Shown here piece after piece: positions 34,396 to 46,547 of a DNA stretch of 64,000 nt; within the stretch, counting starts at the first letter, position 1; every line of letters begins with the position of its first letter. The stretch comes from Anisus vortex (lineage: Eukaryota; Mollusca; Gastropoda; Planorbidae). The stretch covers positions 24,401,990 to 24,465,989 of the forward strand of contig OX421499.1 of the NCBI GenBank assembly GCA_949126835.1, written 5' to 3'. Below the pieces are notes generated by a model. That model searched no databases and was not told the DNA's origin. It saw only the letters and a program-made list of their open reading frames with translations. A program made the translations under genes and the position numbers.

Positions 34396-37019
34396 CAATA
34401 TTTATACTTTTCATAGTGTTGTGTTCTGCTTAGGGATGTTAAACGAAAACCGGAATATCGGATTCCGGTTTTGAAACCGAAGACCGGTTTTGATTTTCAA
34501 AACACCGCGTCTGTGCTTTATTATTAACGGCACTATTAAATACATATTCTTTCGATTCTCTTTCAACACATTTTTTACAAGTTATCATAAATATATGCCT
34601 CTTCATATGCTTCTTTATTATGGTCAACGATAATCGGTAATTTGATTATTACTATTGAAAAATTGAAAGCTATTATCGGTTTTAATCAATTAGCCCAGAT
34701 TTTTTTAAATCTAAAGAATTTTATGGTAAAGAGTACAAAATCATATTGTATTCACACAAATCAACCCCTTGAATGCCCTGCAAACACTAATTAATTAAGT
34801 TTGAAGTATTTTAAACCCCACCTGTACCCCCCTTTCCGCGCTCTCCCCTGCCACCCCCTTATCTCCCCTTCACCTACCCAACTCAACGGGGCGGCGGCAT
34901 GTTAGGTAATTCCTTTGTTCCGCTAGCTCCCGAGAAATTGACCAGAGTAATTTTTTCACACATATATAATACCTTCCTGGGGAAGTCGGACCACTGACCA
35001 CTTGACATAGTGATATTAAGTCTCCTGTAGGGAAGATGAATCATTCTCACTCTCCTTTGTTCCCCTACAACCCAGGTTGTTGGCTGTATTAATTGCACAC
35101 CCCAGCCTACCCCCCCCCCTTTATCCTTCTATTGAGTCATCCCTTAATACAGAAATGTTTCGAACTAGCCAATCAGAATCATGTCTAAATCTAAATTAAA
35201 CGAGTTAACCAACCAAATTGATAGCGATCACGTGATTTAGAGTCTCTAGGACGCTAGCGCGAATTTAGTCTTAGTCTTGGTTTGGCTCTTGGCCTATACA
35301 CTTAAAACATGGGCCTGTATATTTCGACTGGCATATTAGAACCCCCGCATGCTCAGACTATAGATCTTCGACGAGTAATGTATTTTCCCCAGTGTATTTA
35401 TGTATCTTAACGATAGAATACATGACAATACCATACGCTAGTGCTAGATATTACTGTATCGATTCATGTATATTTTCACATTGGACTACTGAATGACAAT
35501 AAACATTATAACCATCACCAGAGATTTGCTTGTGTACACTTTAGAACTGACTGTGTGTGTGTGTATTTTACATAATTTTAACGAGCCAGGAGAGAACTAA
35601 TAAATATTCCAGGTCGATTACAGCGTCGGCACAACATACGCCTACGACAACAAGCCACAAAACCCCAATCACTCACATACCGATCACGACAAACATATTT
35701 GATCGCATACAAAGTGGTCACTTACACTTGACCACTCATAAATAGCTAAATATGTAACCGACATTTAACATTTATTAGCGAAGAGCATTCCAGGACAAGG
35801 CATTCGTTAATATTGTAGGCACACCCTACATACTAAATATATTCAATAGAATTTTTATGCTTGTTTTATTTAATTAAGCATAAATAGTCTATAATACATT
35901 TTTTAAAATGTATAATTGTTTTATTATTTTAATAAATACAATAGGCTTATATACTAGCATTATATTATGTAATTGTTGGAATTTTTAATGTTTTAAAAAT
36001 TCTCCTTAAATCGGCTTTAACAATTAATGAAGGAACTGTTTATTTAAAACTGTTTAATATAAAAAAAATGTATACCTTTAATTACTAGTTAAAATAAATA
36101 CCATAATGCTATATTTAAATATAAAAATAATAATTAATAAATAAAATAACTTATATTACTGAACATAACTTGCTGGTATCACTATAGAATCAAATGGGGA
36201 AACTTTAATTTAAGGGCGATAATTAATATTTCTGGACGTTTTCTGTTTTTCCTTTGTAAAAAAAGGTGGCTTACAATTAAAGTTTAACAATAATAAAAAT
36301 GTTTTTAAAAAGTAGTGGAAAATGATCTAAATATAACATAAGTGACAAAAATATATGTACATTTTAAAACATTAAACATTACATTAACTACCCACTTTGT
36401 AGAATTACTACGTAATTATTCCACTTAACTGTAGCAAAATCTAATCATCTTTGTTAGAAAATAATTTGTATCATCGACAATCTCGGGATGAGATTAAAAT
36501 ATTAAATAACTTTGGCTACTCTACACAAAGTGTGGGGATTCTAGTCACTGCGATTGCTTCTCAGTTTTCTGTCTATGATCAGTTTCGTACATTCTCAGAA
36601 GGCGGTCAAGTTGGCACCTGGAGGGAACGGTTGGGACAATACACCCGGTAGTGGTGTGTTGTCCGAACATTGCGGGACCAGGAGATTGTTCAGTTTTCTT
36701 GCATTGGCTCACATTCATGGACTACAGCTGGTCTGCACTCGGCTCTCATGCTTGACGTAAGAGTGCGGGAAGTCAGTACTGGATTAATGAAGTTGCCGAT
36801 ACCACGCGGCCCACAGGAAAATCAAGGATTTCGACAGAGCTCCAAGCGCCTCCTAATGAAAAAAAATGGATTTTAGCAGGTGCTAGAATTATATCTTGAC
36901 AACTAAATTAATGTTTTAGACATAAACCATTAATGCAAAGAAATTATGCATTCGCTATAAATGCAAAAAGAAAAGAAAGATGATCATCGCAAGCATGCTA
37001 ATTTTTTAAAATTAAATAA
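34396..37019. other. AT-rich interior of the composite element, unassigned
   Basis: Several short C-rich and AT-rich stretches and no supported gene. An AATAAACATTATAACC block at about 35498 and a following GC-richer part could be remains of an LTR, but no paired repeat is visible. Confidence 0.3.
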
Positions 37020-37109
37020 TGACTTTCAGGCTATTGGCACGCTGAATGATGTAGAAATCAGAGTTTGGCACATTATTGGCGAAAGGTAGCCGACCCCTGG
37101 CGTAGGTCA

Positions 37110-37620
37110 CAATAATCTTCTGTACCCACGGGCCTCAAAGACTGGCGAAGTGTGTAAACCGTCGATATGTTCTCATTAAGAATACACTTGCGGGCGAACG
37201 CATGGGGGAAAGCTTCCGCTGCGGGTCCGAGACCCATTGCACTGCCGAAAGGCCACGGGGTGTCGGTGGGGAGGAAGCAATGGACGCAGCAACCCCGTCT
37301 CAGAACAACCCGGTGCCTGGATGTCTGTACCTATAGTATAGGATTTGTGCTACCTGGTGACATTGCAGGTAAACGGGCGATCCACCACGATAAAGATCTT
37401 TATGGGAACCGCAGTAGATAATCCGAGCTGCGGAATCCTCACTGTTACACGGCACGCCACGCCTTCGGTGTGTCGCGGGGTGGCCTGAGCCCGGACAGAG
37501 CTTAGGAGTGCCCCCCCCCCTGCTAAGCTCAAACCTATCGTTACGCCCTACACAAAAGAGACCTTCGGGTTTGTCCGTTTTTTTATGAGACCTTTTAACT
37601 AAGTATAGAAGGAGCGATAA
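37110..37620. other. GC-rich island, possible LINE 5' UTR
   Basis: This stretch is markedly richer in G+C than its surroundings (for example GGCCACGGGGTGTCGGTGGG at 37251-37270) and begins 10 bp after the hAT end. Open frames exist on both strands (84 and 128 codons) but show no domain. It may be the 5' UTR of the LINE whose reverse transcriptase scrap is at 38260-38600; this is a guess. Confidence 0.35.
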
Positions 37621-38259
37621 AAGCATATTAATTTGTGTATAGCGCTGCCAACCAACATAATGTAAGTTCAGAGTGCATTCAAACAACTAAGAACACGGAT
37701 ATAATTCTCTAGACTGAAAAATATAGGGCTAATTAAAAACCTTAAAACTTTGCAAACATAGGACAAAGCAAATAATAAATGTAGCATTAAACAGTAATTG
37801 TCTACAAAATGTTTGAAGGTAAATGTGTGCTTTGACAGAGGCCCTATGTTCCACAAAGAACCCAAAAGACAGATGACGACGATTAAGATAATGTCTACTC
37901 AAGTTATATTTAAAAGTGACTATATAGCCTGTTCGCCTGACTTGGATGGGAATTAGATTCCATACTTTAACAAGCTAAATGTTGGATATTACAATCAAAT
38001 ATCCAACATCGCGTGTGTTTCTTCTGTAGCGAAATAAAAGTGTTCCCATTGTTACAACTTTAGGTAAACTTCTCTGCTCACAGACACCACTGCGGTATTC
38101 TCTGTTACAATAAAAACCATTTAGCCTACAGTGCGGTTTTATTCAACAATAAGTAAATACTTGTTTAAGAACATTATTCGATAGTTTGTTGAAACCAATA
38201 TCTATATTTCAGCTTCGTTTGTCCAAAGCCAATCTGTGGATTAAAAGGTGCGGACGTGA

Positions 38260-38600
38260 ATGCTTTGATATACCTAATTTATTATGAACAAGCTAAATTC
38301 CCTGGCGTTGCCGGTGGTGTTGCTAAGACAGTTCCATGACAATACATTTATCTGCACTGATTCGATACGCCTTCAAGGACAGCAGAGATGGAATCTGGTT
38401 ACACGCCAGATCTGATAGAGGACTTTTTCAACACTGCACGTCTCCGAGCCAAAACCAAAACGACAGAGGTCCTAATTAGCGAGCTGATTTTTGCTGATGA
38501 TGCGGCCCTGATATCACATACAGAGACTGGCCAGCAACAGCTTTTGTCAAGCTTCGCTAACGCCTGCAAAGAATTCGGCCAGCTTAAAGACGACAAATAT
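38260..38600 (+). mobile_element. LINE reverse transcriptase fragment, family F
   Basis: Across frames the plus strand gives YAFKDSRDGIWLHARSD, then FNTARLRAKTKTTEVLISEL, IFADDAALISHTETGQQQLL and FANACKEFGQL. FADD is the catalytic motif of the reverse-transcriptase palm, and the flanking LFNTARLRAKTK and ACKdFGL blocks are typical of one invertebrate LINE group. A frame change lies near 38420 and both ends are truncated. Confidence 0.75.
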
Positions 38601-38624
38601 CATTGTCCAAGACACATGTTGCCA

Positions 38625-38700
38625 TCAGGGCCGGATTTAGACTTGATATGGCCCTAAGCTATTTGAGATATGGGGCCTTTATAAGCGTATATGTCAGTGC
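38625..38700. mobile_element. MITE-like end, GGGCCGGATTTAG type
   Basis: CAGGGCCGGATTTAGACTTG with GATATGGGGCC resembles a DNA transposon terminus. The right end was not found. Confidence 0.35.
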
Positions 38701-39439
38701 CAAATATGATTTTCGGATATCTAGAGGGTTAAACGGAAATACAATTTAAGAAGTATAGACCTATAGATAGTGAAATAATAAATCAAAGTCTATATTAAGA
38801 TGGACCGCTTGCTTTTATATTTCTGCTATTTGATAACTTGGAACATTTTGTTTCGTAATTTCCCATCGCACTAATTCTTCTAGACTTCCGATTTAGTAAT
38901 TCGCTATGATTTTCTCAATGGAAAATTAAGATTAAAATCGAAAGTTGTATACATCGGAAACCTTTAATGCAATCGTAGGAGCGTAGAAGTAATTCATGAC
39001 AGCCTTATTGCTTGCGTACGGAAAATAGAACACATAAGCTCTAAAAATGTAATAGTCTTTGAATAAATCTTTAACTTAAAATAATTTTTATTCAAACTTA
39101 AAAATGCAAACTCTGGTAAAAGGAAACAAAAGTTCTTTTAAAAGGAACAATTTACGAAAGGCTTATTATCTAATCTCTTGAAACATGCTATAAGGATTCA
39201 GGAATTATATTAAAGTAAAATATTTCCTTTCTTGCCTGTGCCAGAGCAAAGTCACTGATGACATCATCAAATAATAAACTGCGTAGTTTGTCACTTTCTA
39301 TGTACATGAGACAAGTAATTTAGTACCGTAGCAGGACCAAGGCCAAGATTTTTATTATTTAAATTTCTCAATAATGTATTAAAAAAATAATACATGTCTT
39401 TAGCTGACAAGATTTAATTCTAGAACCTTCTCAAATTTC
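38701..39439. other. intergenic, no feature seen
   Basis: AT-rich; nothing supported. Confidence 0.35.
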
Positions 39440-39712
39440 GGGGCCACGGTGTCCGAGCGGCAGCGCGTTTGGCTGGTGTACCGAAGGTCCTGGGTTTGAA
39501 TCATGGTGCAGGCTAGGGATTTTTCCCGGTATTGGAGGGTGTACCTGAGTCTACCCAGCTATTATGGGTACCTTACCTTAGTGGGGTAAATTGAATGCGC
39601 CTGCGCATAGTGCTGGCCACAGAATCACCTAGTATGTCAGGGTCCCAGAAACTGGTGTAGTATTCTTCACCGGCCCTATGGATCAATTTGGCTCAACGAG
39701 CACTTTACTTTA
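39440..39712 (+). mobile_element. SINE-1, near full length
   Basis: Head GTGTCCGAGCGGCAGCGCGT (A box), B-box region GGGTTTGAATCATGG, body CTGAGTCTACCCAGCTATTA and the 3' block CCGGCCCTATGGATCAATTT. Confidence 0.85.
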
Positions 39713-40522
39713 GCTAAAATTGATTAAAATTTTATTTCAGCCTGAAATGTCCTTGAGTCCTTTGAAAGATTTAGACTAGTATGATTTAAAAACTATTTTC
39801 GATATTATGGTCATGAGGATTTGATACTTTGTAACTGTGCATTCTGGGTAATAAATGTACGGTTTAAAAATGTAGGCTTCATTCACATTTTTAGTCATAT
39901 AATTTTTTTATTTTTTTGTTTGTTTTATAGTTTATTCATTTATTGTTATAAAGTGTAAGCCATTAATTTAAAAAAATAAAAAATAAGAAGAAACATATTA
40001 GACATATTATTATTAGATACATTATTAACGCAAAGAAAACGAGTTAATTATCTCCCTTGAATTTTATTAAATTTTCCAATCTTGATTTTATAGTGATACC
40101 AAACAAATCATGTTTGATAATATAAACAATATTACGTATTAAATTGTATTTAATATTTTAATAAAAATCCAGCATTATGGCATTAATTTTAAGATGTAAT
40201 AGAAGGTAAAATGTATAAAATTAAGTTGAGTTGAACTTTTGTAGAAAAAAACAAACATTTCCTGCACAAAATGTTTCAGTCAAGTCCTTTAATGATTTTT
40301 TTTTTAAGTTTTATAATTAAAACAATTACATTTTATAATGCTAGTATATGGGTCTCTTATATTTATTAAGATAACAAAATAAGTAATTTTCTTTTAGAAT
40401 AAATTATACTTATGCTTAATTAAAGAAGATTAGTATAAATTATCCTTTGATTGTAGGTCTAATTATTAGTCTATATCAATGAGAGCATTGTTTTTTAATG
40501 CTCTTCGCTGATTCCTCAATGT
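39713..40522. other. intergenic, no feature seen
   Basis: Strongly AT-rich with homopolymer runs. Confidence 0.35.
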
Positions 40523-40530
40523 CAGATACA

Positions 40531-40777
40531 CAGTGCTTTTTTTGTGACGGTACGCACCGGTACAGCGTACCGGTACCTTTTTCAATGTGGGGAAAATTAT
40601 TACTTTTCTTGTATTTTAACGTTTATTATTAATTTATTATATTATTAAATTGTTAAAATTGAATTATTTTAAAATTTCGCGCAATAAGAATTAAAATATA
40701 AAATGCGAAACTACTTTAAAAGTTAGGCAATCCATCACTGAGTACCGGCACCTATTTGTTTTACAAAAAAAGCACTG
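40531..40777. mobile_element. hAT-type MITE with perfect target duplication (TIR CAGTGCTTTTTTTGT)
   Basis: The left end CAGTGCTTTTTTTGT (40531-40545) is exactly inverted at ACAAAAAAAGCACTG (40763-40777). The 8-bp direct repeat CAGATACA is perfect at 40523-40530 and 40778-40785. The 247-bp element is AT-rich and non-coding, with inner GGTACGCACCGGTAC palindromic parts. The undamaged flanks suggest a fairly recent insertion. Confidence 0.9.
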
Positions 40778-41089
40778 CAGATACATATTTAGTCACTTCT
40801 AAGGTGTAAGTGACCTTTTTGTCTGCTTAAAACAGCTTTCATGTGTGATAAAATCTGGTCACAATTGTAAGTTGAATCTTAAAGCTGCCTAGCAACTGAG
40901 AATAGCAGACGACTTTCCTACACAGCTTCCTTCCTGATTTTTTCCCGCAAATTTACTCATTTCGATGTTCATTTTTTTTAATGTTTAAAATTTATTTGCT
41001 GCTTTTTAAAATCGCTAATGACACTAAAACAAGATTCAGATCTAAGACGGTTGTAGTAAGAACAAGCCAGTCAGGTTGGTGTGATTTGA

Positions 41090-41611
41090 AAACAGGTTTT
41101 CATGAAGATGCCTTTCTTCTGAAAACTTTGAGCGCTTCAATATACTTCCAAAAAAGCCCATCTATCTGTCTTGATATATGCCTTTAATTAAAGGAGTAGT
41201 TAAATGTTTGGAAATTGATTTGTCCAGTTTCAATGTAAATCTATTCCAGTGATCTAAAAGTTCAAGTGCTGTTTGATTCTGTCCCTGTAAATGTAAGTTC
41301 AGCTCACTGAAATGTGTCGCTATGTCAGTCAGAAATTTCGGCTTCAAAAGTCAGTTCTCTTGAAAATATGTTTTCTTTTTCATCAAGAACGCCTAAGTTA
41401 ATTCTTTCCAGAGAAGAAACGAATCTATGAAAGACGTAACCTCGTCTAAGCCAAAGAACAATGTGTGCAGCGCAGAAGTCATAGATTATGCTGACATACG
41501 TTGATTTGACCTACATCAACAAGTCTCATTCTTGGAGCCCTCTCGCGTGCCATTGAAAATCGCACTGTGTTCCAGGTCTGCCACGCCTCCCTTAAGTTGC
41601 CGACCTCTGCC
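41090..41611 (-). pseudogene. hAT transposase fragment and terminus, antisense
   Basis: The minus strand at 41162-41347 encodes PKFLTDIATHFSELNLHLQG, QNQTALELLDHWNRFTLKLD and KSISKHL, the middle of a GTF2IRD2/ZBED5-like hAT transposase. The region ends with GCGTGCCATTGAAAATCGCA and AAGTTGCCGACCTCTG, the terminus of the CAGGGGTCGGCAACC family. It is followed by the SINE-1 piece at 41612. Confidence 0.75.
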
Positions 41612-41670
41612 CTAGAATGCCGAGGCCACAGAAACTGGTGAACGCTGCTTCACCGGCCCTATGGTCAAAT
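41612..41670 (+). mobile_element. SINE-1, 3' fragment
   Basis: GGCCACAGAAACTGGTGAAC and TTCACCGGCCCTATGG. It adjoins the hAT end, so the hAT probably landed in this SINE too. Confidence 0.65.
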
Positions 41671-42109
41671 ATCGATTTTTCTAATGTAATGGTGAATCCC
41701 TAAACCTTGGATTAAATAAACAGAGGAATCTCAGCCTGAGATCAATATATATTATTTTAAAGCAGGTGCTAGATTTCTAGATGCTAAAAATGACATATTG
41801 CAAATCGAATAAAAATAGCTGGTGGACATTTACCATAAATAAATAAAATAGGTAACATTTTTATTGCCTATAACTATAACACGAAAAAATGAAATATAAA
41901 GATAATAATCACAAACTTTCATTTATTTTACGTTTGACGTATTTTTCATCTGCATCCATTATTTCTTTCATTTGTAGTGTTTTACTACAAAAGGGCCATT
42001 TGATGTAAAATACAAAATGCATACAAAGTTTATTGCTATCGTTTTAAGGCTGTTTGGTTTATTTTTATTGATTCAACCCTCCTCCCTGATATTGAGAACA
42101 CCTTGACAT

Positions 42110-42345
42110 GTCATAAAGACAAAAACACTTTCCTCGTCCCTTATGCCAGAACAAATGCATATAAGTACTTTTTCTTCCCGAGTGGCATTCGGGCATGGAA
42201 TGGGTTGCCTGAACAAACCAGGTAAACCAGTAACTTAACATCATTTAAAACAATAATAAAATGCAAGACTAGACTCGGACCACGGATGAGCGTAGGACGC
42301 AATAATCTTCTTTATAGAATGAGCGTCTGTGAGGTATAAGATAAG
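42110..42345 (+). mobile_element. LINE family B 3' end
   Basis: CTTATGCCAGAACAAATGCA, CGGGCATGGAATGGGTTGCC and GGACCACGGATGAGCGTAGG repeat the order seen at 2180-2345. It ends with a GATAAGATAAGAT tail near 42338. Confidence 0.8.
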
Positions 42346-43084
42346 ATGTCAGATATACATATTTATATCCCTTTGCAAGCCATATCTTTCAATGCACTTT
42401 ACACAAATACTTGAATTAGATCACATTCTGTTGTAGTATCTTTTAATAGTATTGAATCGAGTAAATCTTGTCACAATAAATTCTGCAGCATCTGACACAT
42501 CTGGTCTATCGTCCTTAAAGTATTTAGTACTTTAAAAGAAATTATTAGCTATTTCTTCACATTATCTTTTCAATCTGTTGACGTGTTGGCAAATGTATTA
42601 GGTGAGAAGCGTATACCATCACAAAGTTTCATTTTAAGAAGGCATAACATTATTATTAGCTAGGCAAATGAAAATTCATATTTATAGTTGCGCTAATTTC
42701 AAAGAATTTTTCCCCTAATCCTAACATGACGCTTTTTTACTTTTCATTTACATCCGCTAGTAAGCGGCTAGTTAAATAATTTTGCATCAGCCAAATATGG
42801 AGAAATGCAAAACTTCGTTGATAAGTTAATTAAATGAAATGCCATTCTCCGGACCTATAAGAATATCCCGTATGGTTATGGCTTCTCTGGAGTTTCATTA
42901 GCATACAGTTTATTGACAATTTCATTGTACAATCGAAGTATGTCTCGCTCCACGCGGACCGCATGTTTGAGATCCTTTATATAAAAGGGTTTTAAAAGTA
43001 AAGAACACTTACCCACTACATAAAGAAAAACAATGTAAAAATGTCGATTTTCATAAAGTGTTTGGTACGTAGGGCGAATAAAGC
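42346..43084. other. intergenic, no feature seen
   Basis: AT-rich; nothing supported. Confidence 0.35.
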
Positions 43085-43292
43085 AGCGTTCGTGGCTTTT
43101 AAGTAGATTGTGTGGTCAGCCCAATGCCCAGCCGTCTTTTCTTTAAAAAACAACAAATGCCATGTACCCATCAAGGCTGGGCAGAATCAGGGACAACCAT
43201 ACCCGATATACAAGCCTGATGCTCTTCTGAATTTGAAAACGGACCTCCTTCGAAATGACAATGCAAGCGAGCTGCCAATAGACCAGCGAGTT
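43085..43292 (-). mobile_element. SINE-1, old diverged antisense copy
   Basis: AGCAGCGTTCGTGGC, TGTGTGGTCAGCCCAATGCC, CATCAAGGCTGGGCAGAATC and AGCGAGCTGCC follow the antisense SINE-1 order with many changes. Confidence 0.6.
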
Positions 43293-43616
43293 TAAAAGAA
43301 ACATTCTTTATGTCTTTAGGATGGAAAGGGGGAATCTGATCGAAACTTAATTGTTGGTCATCCAGCTGACCATTGGGCTTCACGGTGCACTTTCTTGTCC
43401 AGGGGCAACAGTTTTAATGATTCTAAAAAAAACAAATATTAAACATAATTAACATTTTTCAAGCTCCAAATACTACATCTGTGTTTAAGAGGGGGGGGGG
43501 GGGGAGGTGTAAACGTTACAATAAAGTTCTTGAAAACATACCTAAAGTAAATAATTGGATTATGTTGATTACGAAATGAAATATATATTGAACTGTTAGA
43601 TATATGTTGCGTAAGT

Positions 43617-43795
43617 AAAGTACCCGGTCGTACCGAATTGATCCATAGGTCCGGTGAAGCAGCGTTCGCCAGTTTCTGTGGCCACGGCATGCTAGGTGAT
43701 TGTGTGACCAGCACTATGCACATCCGACTTTACTTTACCCCAACTAAAGTCAGGTTCCCATCAGAGCTGGGTAGGCTTGCTGCCGCATGGCCACC
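43617..43795 (-). mobile_element. SINE-1, antisense, internal deletion in head
   Basis: From the 3' end (GTACCCGGTCGTACCGAATT) through CCCATCAGAGCTGGGTAGGC, then directly to GCTGCCGCATGGCCACC. The middle of the head is missing. Confidence 0.75.
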
Positions 43796-44129
43796 TAAGA
43801 TAAGATAGGAAGATGCTTTATTAATCCAAACCAATGGAAATTTGACTTGATTACAGACGTTCGGGATTTCAGCATATTTTAAAGAATATAAAAGAACTAT
43901 TAGTACTCAGGAACACGAAATATACTTATAAAAATAGACATATACCATTTATCATACAAGAAAAAGTATCATTAGGAGTCAACTATTGTATTTCTGACTA
44001 ACTGGCGACTCTCTTGAAAAATTCTTATCGTGGTACAAAGGACTTCCTAAATCTCTCCGTTCTTGCCCTTATTGAAATAAGCTGACCACTTCGACTAGAC
44101 CTGGTTACATTGTTAGCTACATTGTTAGC

Positions 44130-44846
44130 TAGATAGATACATACTTAGATATACAATTACATGGATACACAGATACAGAGATACAAAGATATATAGATAC
44201 AATAAATATACCGTGTTGCAATGATTCATTGTTACATGGATAGATGGATACACATATACAAATATACATAGATATTCTTAATGGATAGATAGAGAACCAT
44301 ATTGATACATCGATAAATAGATACATTGATACATAGATACAAATATACATAGATAACTAAATATATTAATATATAGACAGGCACATAGACCTAGAGACAT
44401 GAAGAAATATAGACAGATAGACAGATAGACGGATAGACAGATAGACAGATAGACAGATAGACAGATAGACAGATAGACAGATAGACAGATAGACAGATAG
44501 ACAGATAGACAGGTAGACAGATAGACAGATAGACAGATAGACAGATAGACAGATAGACAGATAGACAGATAGACAGATAGACAGATAGACAGATAGACAG
44601 ATAGACAGATAGACAGATAGACAGATAGACAGATAGACAGATAGACAGATAGACAGATAGACAGATAGACAGATAGACAGATAGACAAATAGACAGAAAG
44701 GCAGATAGACAGATAGAAAGATAGACAGATAGACAGATAGACAGATAGACAGATAGACAGATAGACAGATAGACAGATAGACAGATAGACAGATAGACAG
44801 ATAGACAGATAGACAGATAGACAGATAGATAGATAGACAGATAGAC

Positions 44847-44877
<31 letters not shown>

Positions 44878-45235
44878 TAGACAGATAGACAGATAGACAG
44901 ATAGACAGATAGACAGATAGACAGATAGACAGACAGACAGATAGACAGATAGACAGATAGACAGATAGAGACAGATAGACAGATAGAAAGATAGACAGAT
45001 AGACAGATAGATATATAGACAGATAGACAGACAGACAGATAGACAGATAGACAGATAGAAAAATGGACAGATCGACAGATTGATAGATAGACAGATATAA
45101 CGATAGACAGATAGACAGATAGACAGATAGACAGAAAGACTGATAGACAGATAGACAGATAGACAGATAGACAGATAGAAAAGATAAATAGATTTTTTAA
45201 AGATAAATAGTAGCATAGATACATAGGGACATATA
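44130..45235. repeat. GATA/GACA array upstream of LBP/BPI copy 2 (core AGATAGAC 8-mer, 44405-45180)
   Basis: Degenerate GATACATA-type units at 44130-44400, then about 775 bp of almost pure GATAGACA repeats with few interruptions. On the minus strand this gives long LSICLSVY open frames (277 and 312 codons), which are repeat artefacts. It ends about 230 bp before the copy 2 TATA box, mirroring the array before copy 1. Confidence 0.97.
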
Positions 45236-45374
45236 TAGCCTACATAGATGACCCATTATTTTCCAACTTGAAGACAATGTGTCTTCGTGTATAGTGTATA
45301 AAGTAAACTGCTTACTAAGTGTTTCTATTGATCTCACACATCAAGCCCTAAATTAGTTTTCTAGTTTATTCATT

Positions 45375-45495
45375 TTGTTAACGCTGCAGTCTGCATCTTG
45401 CGATGACCACAGTTTAGGAGAGCTAATTAAGAAAACGGGTCAATGCCCATTCAGCAGAACACTATATAAACCCCTTGGGATCTCACAAATGAGCA
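45375..45495 (+). promoter_or_regulatory. proximal promoter of LBP/BPI copy 2, TATA box at 45465-45470
   Basis: ACTATATAAACC carries the TATA box. The preceding 90 bp share CTGCAG, TGCATCTTG, GACCACA, GCTAATTAAG and GTCAATGCCCATT blocks with copy 1. The 5' flank and GATA array were evidently part of the duplication. Confidence 0.75.
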
Positions 45496-45531
45496 ACCAG
45501 CCACTTCATCACGTAGGGAACCCGAGCTCAA
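45495..45531 (+). other. non-coding first exon (5' UTR) of LBP/BPI copy 2
   Basis: Ends at 45531 before donor GTAAGT. It shares CAACCAGCCACTTCATC with exon 1 of copy 1. The start is estimated from the TATA box. Confidence 0.6.
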
Positions 45532-45794
45532 GTAAGTAAACTCACCAATCTATTGTATTTCTATCATAGATGTTTAACTATTTTCCTAACACCTTGACTG
45601 GATCAAGTAAAATTATTTCAGTTAAGCATTGACTATCATTAATGAGAAGATTTTTGTAAAAGAGTGGAGATAAGGAATCTACATTGACCTGAGATCTATA
45701 ACTCAGTTTATAAATATTGCTTGTATGTTATAAAATGTATAAGTCGTAATGGACACTTTTGATTCCAGAACATTCGCCATCAAATTACCCTTAA

Positions 45795-45855
45795 ATTGTG
45801 GACTTTTTCCTTGGGTCTAAATGTGTCTCCACGGTACAATGAATAAGAAGATATC
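45795..45855 (+). mobile_element. LINE family A 3' tail, intron 1 of copy 2
   Basis: AAATTGTGGACTTTTTCCTT, GGTCTAAATGTGTCTCCACG and GAATAAGAAGA match 295-352 with substitutions. Confidence 0.6.
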
Positions 45856-46547
45856 ATTCTCACTCTTGTGAATATAAAATGTGTATAGTGAATTGACTAA
45901 AATCTAATTTTGAATTGAGTCTAATGGATGCACAGTTTTACATAGTCATACGAATTTTAGCCTAGCTTGTATGTACTATGGGCTTGTTTGTTGAGAATGA
46001 TTATCTAAAATATTTGAGTATAGACTCTGAATAGTGAGTGTTACGAGAATCAGATAGATATGAATATTACTTAATGAGTTTGTTATGTGAGGTCTTAGCT
46101 GAGAGCAACTGAGATACCATACCTCAGTTAATCACATGGACATCTGTGTGACACTTCCAAACAAAATTAAGTATCCAACCTTAAAGCGTTCACGGTAAAA
46201 AAGAACAGTTGTTTAATACAAAGCTACAGTTACTTTGAAGAAATCTAAATAAAAAGAAGTTCTAGTATCAACAAGTCAATACGCTATAACTGGCTATCCA
46301 AACATGTACTCCTATCTACCATTCGCTATAACTTCTCATCGTAAAACTCAAAACTGCAACTGCTTACTAATGACTGTCTTTCCCTTAAGAATAATTACAC
46401 CGAATGTATCTCCTCTTGCGTATCACAAGCTAGACACCTTGAAATTTAACATTCACTCGGCATCATTCAACGTAATCAGCATACAGATTATATAACACAG
46501 AAATCATTCTACTACGTAGTATATTTTTTGTTCTTATCTTTGCAGCC

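Larger units (their letters stand above)
31320..37099 (+). mobile_element. hAT transposon (same TIR family as 8700-12067), composite with nested elements
   Basis: The left end TAGGGGTCGGCAACC (31320-31334) pairs with the right end GGTAGCCGACCCCTG (37085-37099). Flanks GCGCAGTT (31312-31319) and GCGTAGGT (37100-37107) agree at 6 of 8 positions. The left 900 bp repeat the layout of the 8700 element: decayed FKLD-type transposase near 31830-31900, TGACTGGCTTGATCCTACTA near 31977, and a C-terminal TTTGGTTCAACTTATACTTG at 32179. The right end again has GGCACGCTGAATGATGTAG. The interior was enlarged by a second hAT and other insertions. Confidence 0.75.

Noticed and set aside
35160..35550. Possible LTR (AATAAA plus GC change)
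   Set aside because: No paired repeat, TG...CA ends or target duplication could be found.
37167..37686. 84- and 128-codon open frames in the GC-rich island
   Set aside because: Overlapping on opposite strands with no recognisable motif; open frames are expected in GC-rich DNA.
44278..45224. Open frames of 312 and 277 codons on the minus strand
   Set aside because: They are translation of the GATAGACA array (endless LSICLSVY) with no start context, splice sites or domain.
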